From: Chloromonas sp. AAM2
Taxonomy: Eukaryota; Chlorophyta; Chlorophyceae; Chlamydomonadales; Chlamydomonadaceae
Assembly (NCBI GenBank): GCA_004335635.1
Contig: QAXH01000034.1
Location: 1-15,017, forward strand
Reading direction: 5' to 3'
DNA length: 15,017 bases
Both the position numbers and the translations under genes were made by a program. The notes under the pieces are model-generated. The model saw nothing but the letters and a program-made list of their open reading frames with translations, did no database searches and was not told the DNA's origin. Position 1 is the first letter of the stretch, and every line of letters starts with the position of its first letter. Shown piece after piece: positions 9,201 to 15,017 of this stretch.

Positions 9201-9734
9201 CTTTTCTCAGTTGCAGGGCGGCGCGAGTGCAGCGGAAACAGACATGCTAGCGGTGAGTTTGACGTAATGTTATGTGTATGTGTGAACGTAATGCTAGTTG
9301 CTCTGCACTGCCAGCTTGCCGTCTGGATCTGGTTCAACATGTGGCGCGCATCACCGTCCTGCTTTCTGCGTTTCATATATGCCTGGCACACTGTCTTGCT
9401 TGAGTGCCAGGAAATGAGAGTTGTGAATCTAAAATCGGGCGGACGTAAATCGACGGACGTAGCGCTTGAAATTCATGTACGCAGCTTGCGTGCAGCTCCA
9501 AGCCAAAATAAACAGTGCGTTCTGCATTCTGTTCCGGGTAGGGAAAAATCTAACATCGGATGCGAGATGGGGTCCATTCCAGTAGATTTTAAACGCAGCG
9601 CGTGGACATGCACCTTCAACCTCTGGCTGAAAAACACAATGCGCTGCTCGCAGGAGCTGGTGGCCAAGAAGCTCGAGGCGAGACTGGGATCGCTATGGGG
9701 TCAAGCGGTCAGCAGGTCACCCGCACAACCCTAG
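159..9734 (+). CDS. MAPKBP1/WDR62-like WD40 scaffold protein, 5'-partial, about 12 exons
   Basis: Proposed exons: 159-287, 587-704, 1025-1347, 1724-2431 (or 2461), 2737-3122, 3382-3616, 4087-4219, 4735-4931, 5166-5591, 5930-8544, 8770-9252, 9654-9734. Every junction is GT-AG and all phases join into one frame of about 1943 residues ending in TAG. Residues 1 to about 330 hold five WD40 blades plus the tail of another. Wording such as RVYDL, EAHDGPVLSMDYSP, FLATAGKDGVIHVFDV and LEEHSAAVTAVRFSPCG matches, from memory, the second propeller of animal WDR62/MAPKBP1 (equivalents read like LRVHEL, EAHDSEILCLEYS, LLASASRDRLIHVLD). Those proteins scaffold JNK-pathway kinases and sit at spindle poles or centrosomes. 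A basal-body, spindle or kinase-scaffold role here is inference. An acidic region, a helical motif, a large disordered exon and terminal helices follow. The start codon and first propeller lie left of the window. Family assignment is fairly firm; exons 4, 7, 10 and 11 have alternative borders. Confidence 0.8.
288..463. repeat. GT/GA-rich degenerate minisatellite in intron 1
   Basis: Runs of gtgtgtg alternate with gagagag and are punctuated by gtgtgatg or catgtgatg every 33-38 bases (near 312, 345, 378 and 416). This gives a degenerate unit of about 35 bp on top of dinucleotide runs. The + strand is almost free of C. The repeat starts right at the donor (gtgtgtgaga), so the 5' splice site is itself part of it. 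Confidence 0.85.
587..704 (+). CDS. Exon 2: WD40 blade (FLATAGKDGVIHVFDV)
   Basis: The acceptor is ttttccacag|g at 586. The split codon G|GT gives Gly, then FLATAGKDGVIHVFDVSQ, a textbook WD strand set with Asp in the turn. LEEHSAAVTAVRF opens the next blade. The donor is ttcag|gtggga at 705, phase 2. Joining to exon 3 gives AVRFSPCGLRLLSASADR, which is strong evidence that this splice is right. Confidence 0.88.
1025..1347 (+). CDS. Exon 3: two WD40 blades with a low-complexity loop
   Basis: The acceptor is ctgcctgcag at 1024, phase 2 (AG|T = Ser). The exon encodes SPCGLRLLSASADRQLLFRR, closing a blade, then a loop of about 45 residues rich in Gly, Ala and Ser. KGMIYDLAVHSGVAVAAV and GALRVYDVEAG follow, corresponding to the TTLYDMDV...IRIFNISSG blade of WDR62. 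The donor is aacgcag|gtgcga at 1348, phase 1. The preceding intron (705-1024) holds only a short 8-bp inverted repeat at 841-848 and 864-871. Confidence 0.88.
1724..2431 (+). CDS. Exon 4: last two WD40 blades and Ala/Gly-rich insert
   Basis: The acceptor is gcctttcag at 1723, phase 1 (G|GA). The exon encodes GDFVRVTLDATGMCAVCACAD and GSIALFALPPS. An insert of about 55 residues follows, Ala-rich with GAG/GTG repeats (about 1835-1960). PAHAEMATVGLLL then leads to a GGDGCILHWQL strand, which closes the propeller. The exon ends in an Ala/Gln-rich linker of about 120 residues. There are two possible donors, ccag|gtgcgc at 2432 and gcag|gttagt at 2462. Both are phase 1, so length differs by 10 residues. 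The preceding intron (1348-1723) shows nothing notable. Confidence 0.85.
2737..3122 (+). CDS. Exon 5: post-propeller region, acidic and Ala-rich
   Basis: The acceptor is ccgtctgcag at 2736, phase 1. The exon encodes GWDDPERRALLSKTLQRVRQGL, probably helical, then KLPRWAAARLPPPPQ. This Leu-Pro-Arg-Trp-Ala block resembles a short conserved stretch after the WD domain in relatives (memory only). A Glu/Ala-rich acidic segment follows, ending in AGVEFDL. The donor is gatctg|gtaagt at 3123, phase 0, a near-perfect consensus. Confidence 0.8.
3309..3358. repeat. Hexanucleotide microsatellite (ACATGA-type) in intron 5
   Basis: About eight tandem copies of acatga/acataa lie in the 259-base intron between exons 5 and 6, just before its acceptor at 3381. 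No coding role is visible. Confidence 0.85.
3382..3616 (+). CDS. Exon 6: highly acidic Glu/Gln region
   Basis: The acceptor is gtttgcttag at 3381, phase 0. The exon begins EEDDDMCAYGSEEEQEEQ, continues with QEEQEAEEEEEGG, and ends SRFNVQSNQVDAAG. Acidic stretches just after the propeller also occur in animal MAPKBP1/WDR62 (memory). The donor is gctgcag|gtgagg at 3617, phase 1. An alternative donor, aaccag|gttgac at 3604, would be phase 0 and fits the next exon less well. Confidence 0.72.
3607..3804 (+). repeat. Local duplications spanning the exon 6 / intron 6 border
   Basis: A 25-bp unit is present twice without mismatch at 3658-3682 and 3738-3762, 80 bp apart. The exon 6 donor region at 3607-3633 (gacgctgcaggtgaggctga...) has a diverged copy at 3778-3804 (gatgctgccggtgagggtga...), 171 bp downstream. 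The duplicated donor has lost the CAG before GT (now GCCG|GT). Confidence 0.8.
4087..4219 (+). CDS. Exon 7 (5' border uncertain): acidic linker ending CRDLFR
   Basis: The 3' border is firm. ctgttcag|gtacgg at 4220 is phase 2 and joins exactly to exon 8, giving CRDLFREHYGQLES. The 5' border is a choice. tcgtgcag|atgatg at 4086 is phase 1, matches exon 6, and gives DDESAEEEWPASGG. aacag|catgg at 3975 is also phase 1 but has a poor pyrimidine tract. A better-looking acceptor, gcttcag at 4045, is in the wrong phase. The frame has an in-frame TGA at 3963-3965, so the exon cannot extend further left. Confidence 0.55.
4735..4931 (+). CDS. Exon 8: REHYGQLES motif and Ala-rich helix
   Basis: The acceptor is atacccacag at 4734, phase 2 (AG|G = Arg). 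The joined DLFREHYGQLES resembles a Phe-Leu-x-x-His-Phe-x-x-Leu pattern I associate with the region after the WD domain in animal MAPKBP1/WDR62 (memory, unverified). A Gly/Ala-rich segment follows, then RRLSLTAAVRRLASTLLAAG, likely helical, with an RRLS site of basophilic kinase type. The donor is gcgg|gtaaga at 4932, phase 1. The preceding 515-base intron (4220-4734) shows no repeat or ORF of note. Confidence 0.8.
5166..5591 (+). CDS. Exon 9: disordered Ala/Pro/Thr-rich segment
   Basis: The acceptor is catgtttgcag at 5165, phase 1 (G|GT). It encodes about 142 residues with no recognisable domain, rich in Ala, Thr and Pro. Short patches such as RTPCLLLEA and ARTPLGVP contain Thr-Pro pairs. 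The donor is gggcag|gtgcga at 5592, phase 1, the same hexamer as after exon 3. Both flanking joins keep frame. The following intron (5592-5929) carries an AT-rich ATT/TTG microsatellite at 5601-5641. Confidence 0.8.
5601..5641. repeat. ATT/TTG trinucleotide-rich tract in intron 9
   Basis: An AT-rich pyrimidine-biased microsatellite (repeated tatt and tgtta words) near the 5' end of the intron following exon 9. Confidence 0.75.
5930..8544 (+). CDS. Exon 10: giant 2.6-kb low-complexity exon with a coiled-coil start
   Basis: The acceptor is cttgtgcag at 5929, phase 1 (G|GT). It begins RLEGDLVKMKERLAALQSQF, a heptad-like stretch and probable short coiled coil. About 800 residues of Ala, Pro, Ser, Thr and Gln follow and are probably disordered. 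They include a Pro/Ala run (about 6841-6960), poly-Ala/Ser (8113-8185) and Gly-Ala dipeptides (8241-8280). Ser-Pro-Arg motifs recur at 6082-6099, 7171-7191 and 8281-8298. It closes with AALCSLAQAVAAVEACVEII, a probable helix. The donor is gcccag|gtaggg at 8545, phase 0. An alternative, gtgagt at 8485, is also phase 0 and would remove 20 residues. The open frame to the left of 5930 is intron. Confidence 0.85.
8770..9252 (+). CDS. Exon 11: C-terminal helical region
   Basis: The acceptor is catcgtgcag at 8769, phase 0. An alternative, gacgtgcag at 8871, is also phase 0 and would drop 34 residues. I prefer the first because codon choice from about 8820 already looks coding. HEVAVILAKPDVQNQAAQAL and FHAAIQHHVEALSSLLDRV look helical. 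A Ser/Gly-rich linker and LSPAIDFSQLQ follow. The donor is ctagcg|gtgagt at 9253, phase 0. C-terminal helices mediate dimerisation in animal MAPKBP1/WDR62, but the same role here is inference. Confidence 0.75.
9654..9734 (+). CDS. Exon 12: terminal exon and stop
   Basis: The acceptor is ctgctcgcag at 9653, phase 0, joining DMLA to ELVAKKLEARLGSLWGQAV, a charged amphipathic helix, then SRSPAQP and TAG at 9732-9734. The upstream 401-base intron (9253-9653) is open in this frame from 9267, but that stretch reads as poorly biased, Cys/Trp-rich sequence and I treat it as intron. Confidence 0.75.
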   Translation, partial: ELVAKKLEARLGSLWGQAVSRSPAQP

Positions 9735-9990
9735 CTAGCTGAAGCTGACACAGCTAACGTAGGCAAAACTTGGTCTAGCCTAGCAGCTTTGTCTAGCCAC
9801 ATTTGCAGGATGTTGCAGCTTAGGTGGTTTGGCTGAGTCAGTGCCAAGGTGCTATACTGTGGGTCCTGGCCTTCCATGCCACAGCCCTCGGCCAACTTCT
9901 TTGACTTGCAAGTCCCTGCTTGCTCATGACGACGGCTGCCTGAGCCACCAAGCCTCACCTGTATGTCGACATATTGTTGATCGCTTCAGT

Positions 9991-10044
9991 GCGGCATGTC
10001 CTTGAATGGGCCATGAAGTAACGTCATATGACGAGACATGCCGC
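9991..10044. repeat. Hairpin with embedded 12-bp palindrome in the putative 3' UTR
   Basis: gcggcatgtc at 9991-10000 is the exact reverse complement of gacatgccgc at 10035-10044, giving a 10-bp stem and a 34-base loop. The loop contains the perfect palindrome cgtcatatgacg at 10022-10033. The structure lies 260-310 bases after the WD40 gene stop. Confidence 0.7.
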
Positions 10045-10300
10045 TTAAATGATTGGAATTCGCTATCGACAGTTGACATTGTGAGAGTTGCACTAGCTGA
10101 TCCTGACCCTCATCCTGACAATCTTTCAACTCATGCCATTTATATGGCAAACGGGATGCTTTCAGCAGGTGTTCTGTGGGTGATGGCCACAATCGCCTCA
10201 CCACTCCTTGCTGACACGGCCAGATTCCCCTTCACTAGGAGAAATTCTTACAATTTGCGCAACTAGTTGTTATGTGCGTTGGTGTGCACTCCCTCCAATC

Positions 10301-10497
10301 GATTAAGTCGTCGAGAAACGTATCTTTTCTTGGCGTACAGTATGTTGCAAAATGACTGGTACATGTTTTGGGGTTGCAGCGTTTCTGTAACTAGATTTCC
10401 ACCCCAACCGTACCAACCGACCAACCAACTACCTGGCCCTCCTTGTAAGAAGCAGTGGTTGATTAAGTCGTCGAGAAACGTATCGTTTCTTGGCGTA
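10301..10497 (+). repeat. 37-bp direct repeat, 160 bp apart
   Basis: Copies at 10301-10337 and 10461-10497 begin gattaagtcgtcgagaaacg and differ at one base (position 25 of the unit, t versus g). The 123-bp segment between them is partly self-complementary: tggtacatgttttggggtt near 10358 against ccaccccaaccgtacca near 10400. No coding frame spans them convincingly. A tandem duplication or the ends of a small element are both possible. Confidence 0.85.
10386..10390 (+). terminator. Candidate TGTAA polyadenylation signal of the WD40 gene
   Basis: This is the first TGTAA downstream of the TAG, about 650 bases beyond it. A second copy is at 10444-10448. TGTAA is the usual polyadenylation signal in volvocine algae (established knowledge). 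Its use here is inferred from position only. Both copies lie between the two members of the 37-bp direct repeat. The implied 3' UTR would cover 9735 to about 10400-10460. Confidence 0.3.
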
Positions 10498-10798
10498 TGC
10501 AAACCTTTCTCGCCTTTCTGACTTGCCGGTCTGCCTTGTTCGTTGTCATTTAGCTTTTGTGCCTTTGTCTTGCTGATCAGGGGATGTTCGTAAGCTCACA
10601 TAAATGGACGATTGCTCAGCTGTAGCAACGTCTGCTCCTTGGCCACTGTTTTGTTGTTCAGGGCAAATCTGCATATGCTATACGACCTCGTTTTCATGGC
10701 GAACCAACAAGACCAACCAAGACAAGAGCTTCCATTGGCGGTTTGTATGGTGGCAGCGGTTTGGGTTTGACAAAGTTTCAAACACAGGACACAAAACA

Positions 10799-10823
10799 GT
10801 TTGTACAGAATGTTTGTACAGAA
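10799..10823 (+). repeat. 13-bp tandem duplication
   Basis: gtttgtacagaa occurs at 10799-10810 and again at 10812-10823, separated by one base. It lies in noncoding sequence. Confidence 0.8.
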
Positions 10824-13356
10824 GTTTGGCTTGTGAAAGTATGTCTGTTTGTGATTGTCACTCGATGGTGACCAGTGTTTCGCCCATAACACACCGAGCC
10901 CCAGCAAGCTTTGTGCATGACATCACAATGAAAAACCAGACGCCGACCGAAGACTAGAAATCTCTCGCCACCAGCCGTCTCACAAATGGGGAGGGACTCC
11001 TTGTTACATGTTATCTGGTTTCAACGTGTAGTGCCAGCAGGAGACATCAGCATTTAGGCAACCCGCCTTGACTTTGAGTCTAAGACTGTTATGTACACGT
11101 AGCACCTGCCTCTGATGCGAAACTGATGCCACATTGAAGCGTGAGGGTGGATGATGTGCCGGTGCAAGGAAGGGTCAGCCAAAGCTTGTGTGTTAGGAAG
11201 CGTCGGAGAGGGAGACATGCCGCAAACCATGCCCTTGAACTGAGGTACAACAACAAATGCCTCACTGCCACAAGCGATGCCTGCTATCTGGCACGTCCAG
11301 GGTTCCGAGCTGGACCTACGACTCCAGCCTAGATCAACCCGTCACATGCCGGGCGCATGCTGAGATGCACAGACCATGCATTTGCAGAAGGGCGATACAT
11401 GGTGCCAGCATGGCCTTGATATCACATACAGAATTCAGAAGGCCCAGCTGCAAACAACACCTGGGCAAATCAAGGCACACGTCGTAGAATAATTGGTTTC
11501 AGGTATAATAGGGCCGGGCAAGAAAACACACCCTAGGAAGCCCATACAAGTGATGGAAAAGAAACGGGAAAATCTGACATGTGGCCAGAGTCACTCTTGC
11601 AAGCTCGCACACTTTCGGTTTCTATTCATTGCTCTACAACGAAATTGACTAAAATCCAGAGGCAACCAAGTTAAGAGACGTGTTCAACCCTCAGCCAGCC
11701 AAGTCCAGTCATGTACACAACTGACCAGCAGAGACAACACACATGCACTCTTTAGCATGGCACAACACAAGCATTCAATCATTGTACGGCCGAGCTGAAT
11801 AGCTGAGGCTCTTATTTTCTTATTGGACCTCGACGCATTGCAGTCATATGCATGCAAGATGCCAAGATGCAAGCGGCGGCACATGCACGCACCGGCCCAA
11901 AATGCAAGCTCAAGAGCCAAGCAGCACTATGTAAATCACACGCAGTGCCAAACCACGTGGCATTTGAAACGGTTAAGTTCGTTTCTGGCTCAACTGCCAT
12001 AACCGCTCAGCAACCGCATGCCTTCCCTCACTGCCAAGCGTCCGAACCAAGAACTCATCACAATCCTCTCAGATGTTCCAGGCACGGGCAGAGGGAACAA
12101 AAACCATTGGTTGGACTGCCGTAACTGCTCCAATCTAGGCCCCATGTAGGGTTTTCCTGAAAAGGGAAATTCTTTGCCTGGAAATTCTTTTCCTTGAAAC
12201 GGATTATCTTTGAATTCTGGGCATGGTCCTGCGCATCCATTTCCAAATAAACCTCCTTCCCAGCACATACACGTACACACACATGCAAGCGCCACCAACA
12301 GCACCACTAGCAGTTGTTTATTTGGTAGTTCCTGTCACTGACGTACAGAAGGCCTGCATGCTGACGTACTGCATGCGTGCGGCTCTCACAGGGGCGTTCC
12401 AGCACGTGGCAAGCACGTCTGGACGTTTTCAGGCACGACAGCAAGACAGATGCCTGGGATGCCCTGGCGCACAGAGCACGGAATACGCTGCAGACCTCGC
12501 ACAGTGGCAGCCAAGGGCATAAACAGTGTCCAATGGTCAAGTTCACCACACCTCAGCACCACCTTATCTCATGGAAAAAAAGTTGTTCGCCAGTGCTGGG
12601 ACAACTGTTGTGTGTGGGTCGAAGTGGACAAGCGGACAAGAACACGACTCTAGTCAAACTGAGCATGCGGTGTGATGCACACGAAATGCCCATGGCACCA
12701 ACAGCCCATCCACCCAAGGCACCATGCGTACACGCCATGCAACATCGTGCCCCATGCATGACATAATTCCATGCTGACCAACGGGGCCATGTGTACGTCC
12801 CGTGCATCAGGCAAACCATGCATCACCACTTACGCCATGCGTGCGTATATGATCTGCATCAGGCTTCCAGGCCCATGTGGCCTGCATCAGTTTCCTCTTG
12901 TGTCCGTAATGCAGAAACGTTTCCATCAACGTCTGCAGAAACGTCGTCACATGGTTGCCAGCGACGGTGAACAACGGCCAGGTTGAGCAGTAGCAAGGTA
13001 TCGGAATATGACACTGTTATCAGAATATCGTTATAAGTGATCATCAGGATAAGGTTATAGAGATACCATGTGTTCTGCCCCCTCAAACATGTGATTGGCA
13101 ACCCTGGTGATTCTTAAAGATAGCAGAACTAAACCTAAACTGAATGATTCAATTAGAAAGGATGGAAACGGCCCCAGCAAAACAGGAGCAGGGACAGAAG
13201 GGGAGATTGCATGGCCCTACAAGGCATTGGAGTTATCATAGCTGGAGATTCGTTAACTGTTCAATTTCAAAAGAGATGGAACACGACCAGTTTTGACCGG
13301 TGAGAAGGTGTGGTGCGGCTCCACAAGTGTGTTTCTTGAGTGAGGGTCACAGACAG

Positions 13357-13380
13357 GTGTGTGTGTGTGCGTGTGTGTAC
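13357..13380. repeat. (GT)n microsatellite
   Basis: A run of about 12 GT units with one GC interruption, in noncoding sequence about 330 bases downstream of the minus-strand gene's stop. Confidence 0.85.
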
Positions 13381-13711
13381 ATCTGTATCGTCCCACAAGG
13401 GGAACAGAAGATGGCGGAAAGATCAATCACGCATGTGTAGGGAGTTGAGCGTGTCGCGCCACTGCAAAGCGCTTGTAGGGAAGTGGTCGTGACTGGTCAT
13501 AAGGCAGTACGTGGAGGCGGCTTGTGTCAGAAACAGCCACCACATGAATGATGGATTGTCCAGTCTCCAGCCAATGACGTAAGGCCTTCTGTCGTCATAA
13601 ACCTTGCAGTGTGGGCTGTGTAGTGTGAGGGGTGCACCCATGGATGTGGATGTGTGCAAACGTAGCCCGAGATGGGCTGTGTTATGTGTGACGGGTGTCA
13701 CAGGGGTGTTG

Positions 13712-15017
13712 TCAAGTACCGGTGGATGGCACCTTGGGGTTCAATGGTGAAGAGGTGCTGGCCAGGGGAGCAGAAGACGATCCCAAAGGCTGCTTAGCAG
13801 CGCTGGCTGCAGGATTGCTTCCTACAAAACCCTTCAGCCACTTGACCACGGATTTGAACTTTCGACTGGGCGCTTTGTGCCCGCTGTCGCTGTTAGTGCC
13901 GCCGCCCTGCTCCCCTTGCGTTGCAACTCCAGCGGAATCACTACTGGCCGTGCTGGCCGTTGCAGCACCTGTTGCATGGCGTAACTGTGAACCCCCTCCG
14001 GGCAGACGCCCTGCCACGCCATCCGCGCTCCCTCCACCACCACCACCACTACCACCATCAGCATCTGCCAGACGGGATGTCGATTCCGACACGTGCATTT
14101 CACGTGTGGTGGTGGTTACCACGCCCAGCACGAACCTGCGGGCGCCCGTGCCGGCCCCGCTGCTAAGTCCTCCGTCAATCCCGCTGGCTGCGCTCACAAC
14201 GCCCTGCTGATGCTGGTGCTGGTGTTGCTGCTGGGCTGAGGCAACCGCAGCAATGCCAGGCACTGCACCGTTCAGGTTGCCGCCTCCGGACGGAACCAAG
14301 GACGGCGCCATTCCCGTCCCGACAGCCGCAGCCCGAGGTGCTGCCGCATTCAATGAATGCTTGAATGACAGCTTGGTACTATCAGAAGAGGGTGTGTTCG
14401 GCTGATTGCTACTTGACGTGCCATGGCTGCTGCGGGCAAACCGAGATGACAGCGTGCTGCCCCTTGGAGGCAACCCACGTGCATCACCTGACGGTGGTTG
14501 CAAAAACATTACTGCGGTTGGTTCGGCTGGAAATCCGCCTGCACTGCCACCATTGGCTGCATCGTGCCCTGCGCTGGCAGTGTTGAACGATACAGGGCCG
14601 GCTTGGGATGCACTTCCAGAGTTGGACTGTATGGGAGTCAGCGTGGAGACGTTTCCTTTGCCAACTGGATCAGGTACCATGTCAGGTGCCGGCCGCATTT
14701 CAAAGAGCGGCAGGCCGTGGCGTGTGTGGGGTGGAGTAAGGCTTGCTGGGTTTGCAGCAGAACCACTGCCAGGCCGGGACGAGAAGGGTAGCTGGGAGCG
14801 TGCGGGGACACCGTCTAAGCTATGAGGACGCACACTAGGTGGTAGTTCATATGAAGTGCGGGTGGTTGCCATGTGGTGGTCGGCGTGCGACTGAGACAGG
14901 CGGTGGGGAATGGCCGGTGGGGGCGCGGTGGGGGCGGCCGGTGCGGATGATCGCCACCCCATCGCAACCGCACTGTTCGTACGCAACGCAACCGACGTTG
15001 AAGTGTTCGACGATCGC
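13712..15017 (-). CDS. Unrecognised low-complexity protein, C-terminal part (5'-partial)
   Basis: The frame is open from the window edge to a TGA at 13712-13714, about 434 residues. The real start is outside, or hidden by an intron: ATGs at 14962 and 14872 exist, but sequence to their left is equally open. Composition is Ser/Ala/Gly/Pro-rich, with QQQHQHQHQQ (about 14208-14240), a six-Gly run (about 14040) and many Ser-Pro/Thr-Pro pairs. No catalytic domain is visible. More ordered patches are ARRFVLGVVTTTTREMHVSE and SRKFKSVVKWLKGFVG near the C-terminus, the latter basic and amphipathic. It may be the disordered tail of a larger signalling protein such as a kinase, but that is speculation. 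Being one uninterrupted frame of 1.3 kb supports it as a real exon, though unrecognised short introns inside cannot be excluded. It converges on the WD40 gene. Confidence 0.6.
   Translation of the reverse strand, partial: RSSNTSTSVALRTNSAVAMGWRSSAPAAPTAPPPAIPHRLSQSHADHHMATTRTSYELPPSVRPHSLDGVPARSQLPFSSRPGSGSAANPASLTPPHTRHGLPLFEMRPAPDMVPDPVGKGNVSTLTPIQSNSGSASQAGPVSFNTASAGHDAANGGSAGGFPAEPTAVMFLQPPSGDARGLPPRGSTLSSRFARSSHGTSSSNQPNTPSSDSTKLSFKHSLNAAAPRAAAVGTGMAPSLVPSGGGNLNGAVPGIAAVASAQQQHQHQHQQGVVSAASGIDGGLSSGAGTGARRFVLGVVTTTTREMHVSESTSRLADADGGSGGGGGGSADGVAGRLPGGGSQLRHATGAATASTASSDSAGVATQGEQGGGTNSDSGHKAPSRKFKSVVKWLKGFVGSNPAASAAKQPLGSSSAPLASTSSPLNPKVPSTGT

Larger units (their letters stand above)
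10500..13711. other. Noncoding stretch between convergent genes
   Basis: No frame here has coding-like codon use, family resemblance or supporting splice sites. Minor features are a duplicated ggaaattctttNcct at 12165-12194, a cluster of CCATGC words at 12722-12840, tgcagaaacgt twice at 12910-12920 and 12934-12944, an AT-rich patch at 12997-13066 bounded by ggtatc and gatacc, and a GT run at 13357-13380. The part next to 13711 is probably 3' UTR of the minus-strand gene. A minus-strand TGTAA (ttaca on +) is at 11004-11008, too far away to assign with confidence. Confidence 0.6.

Noticed and set aside
9267..9653. Open frame leading into the terminal exon
   Set aside because: It begins inside the intron after a strong gtgagt donor at 9253. 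Its residues are unlike the rest of the protein, and the phase-0 join 9252/9654 is better.
10604..10957. 117-codon plus-strand frame and its minus-strand counterpart
   Set aside because: Both are Cys/Ser/Thr-rich with no codon bias, no recognisable domain and no splice context.
11990..12307. Minus-strand frame with a signal-peptide-like start and GKEFP repeats
   Set aside because: It has no ATG at the hydrophobic start (GTG only), and the peptide repeat comes from a 15-bp tandem duplication. No homologue is recognised.
12997..13066. AT-rich patch bounded by ggtatc and gatacc as a possible MITE
   Set aside because: The terminal match is only six bases, there is no clear target-site duplication, and the inner pairing is weak.
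13695..14210. 171-codon plus-strand frame opposite the minus-strand gene
   Set aside because: It is a Pro/Ala/Leu-rich shadow of the Ser/Gly-rich minus-strand frame, which is longer and runs to the window edge.
1..15017. CRISPR array, tRNA, rRNA, bacterial operon, prophage or toxin-antitoxin system
   Set aside because: No regular spacer-repeat array, no tRNA T-arm consensus, no rRNA-like sequence and no Shine-Dalgarno-led gene clusters were seen. The gene architecture is eukaryotic.

Overview
The window looks like nuclear DNA of a green alga, probably Chlamydomonadales (volvocine or Haematococcus-like). The evidence is one gene with many short exons separated by GT-AG introns of roughly 225-515 bases, moderately GC-rich coding sequence, long Ala/Pro/Ser/Gly-rich linkers inside proteins, and TGTAA-type candidate polyadenylation signals. 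I see no bacterial operon, CRISPR array, rRNA, tRNA or intact transposon. The genus cannot be fixed from the sequence alone.

Region 1 (1-9734, + strand) is the 3' two thirds or so of one large gene. I assembled it by matching intron phases by hand. From an acceptor at 157-158 it runs through about 12 exons to a TAG at 9732-9734 and gives about 1943 residues. The N-terminal part lies to the left of the window. The first five blades (exons 1-4) are WD40 repeats. Their order and spacing match the second beta-propeller of the MAPKBP1/WDR62 family (scaffold proteins of JNK signalling and the spindle pole in animals, with homologues in plants and algae). After the propeller come an acidic region, a short motif resembling one downstream of the WD domain in animal homologues, a short coiled-coil candidate, a giant low-complexity exon of 2.6 kb with repeated Ser-Pro-Arg motifs, and two C-terminal exons with predicted helices.

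Region 2 (9735-13711) is about 4 kb between two convergent genes. I find no convincing gene in it. It holds candidate polyadenylation signals, a nearly perfect 37-bp direct repeat 160 bp apart, a hairpin containing a 12-bp palindrome, and several minor repeats.

Region 3 (13712-15017, - strand) is the 3' end of a second gene: an open frame rich in Ser/Ala/Gly/Pro with His/Gln and Gly runs. It ends with a short basic amphipathic segment and a disordered tail. Its family cannot be recognised, and its 5' end is outside the window.

The two genes converge, and nothing in the sequence says they act together. I found no previously undescribed system. The most informative item is the divergent algal WDR62/MAPKBP1-type scaffold with its unusually large disordered insert.
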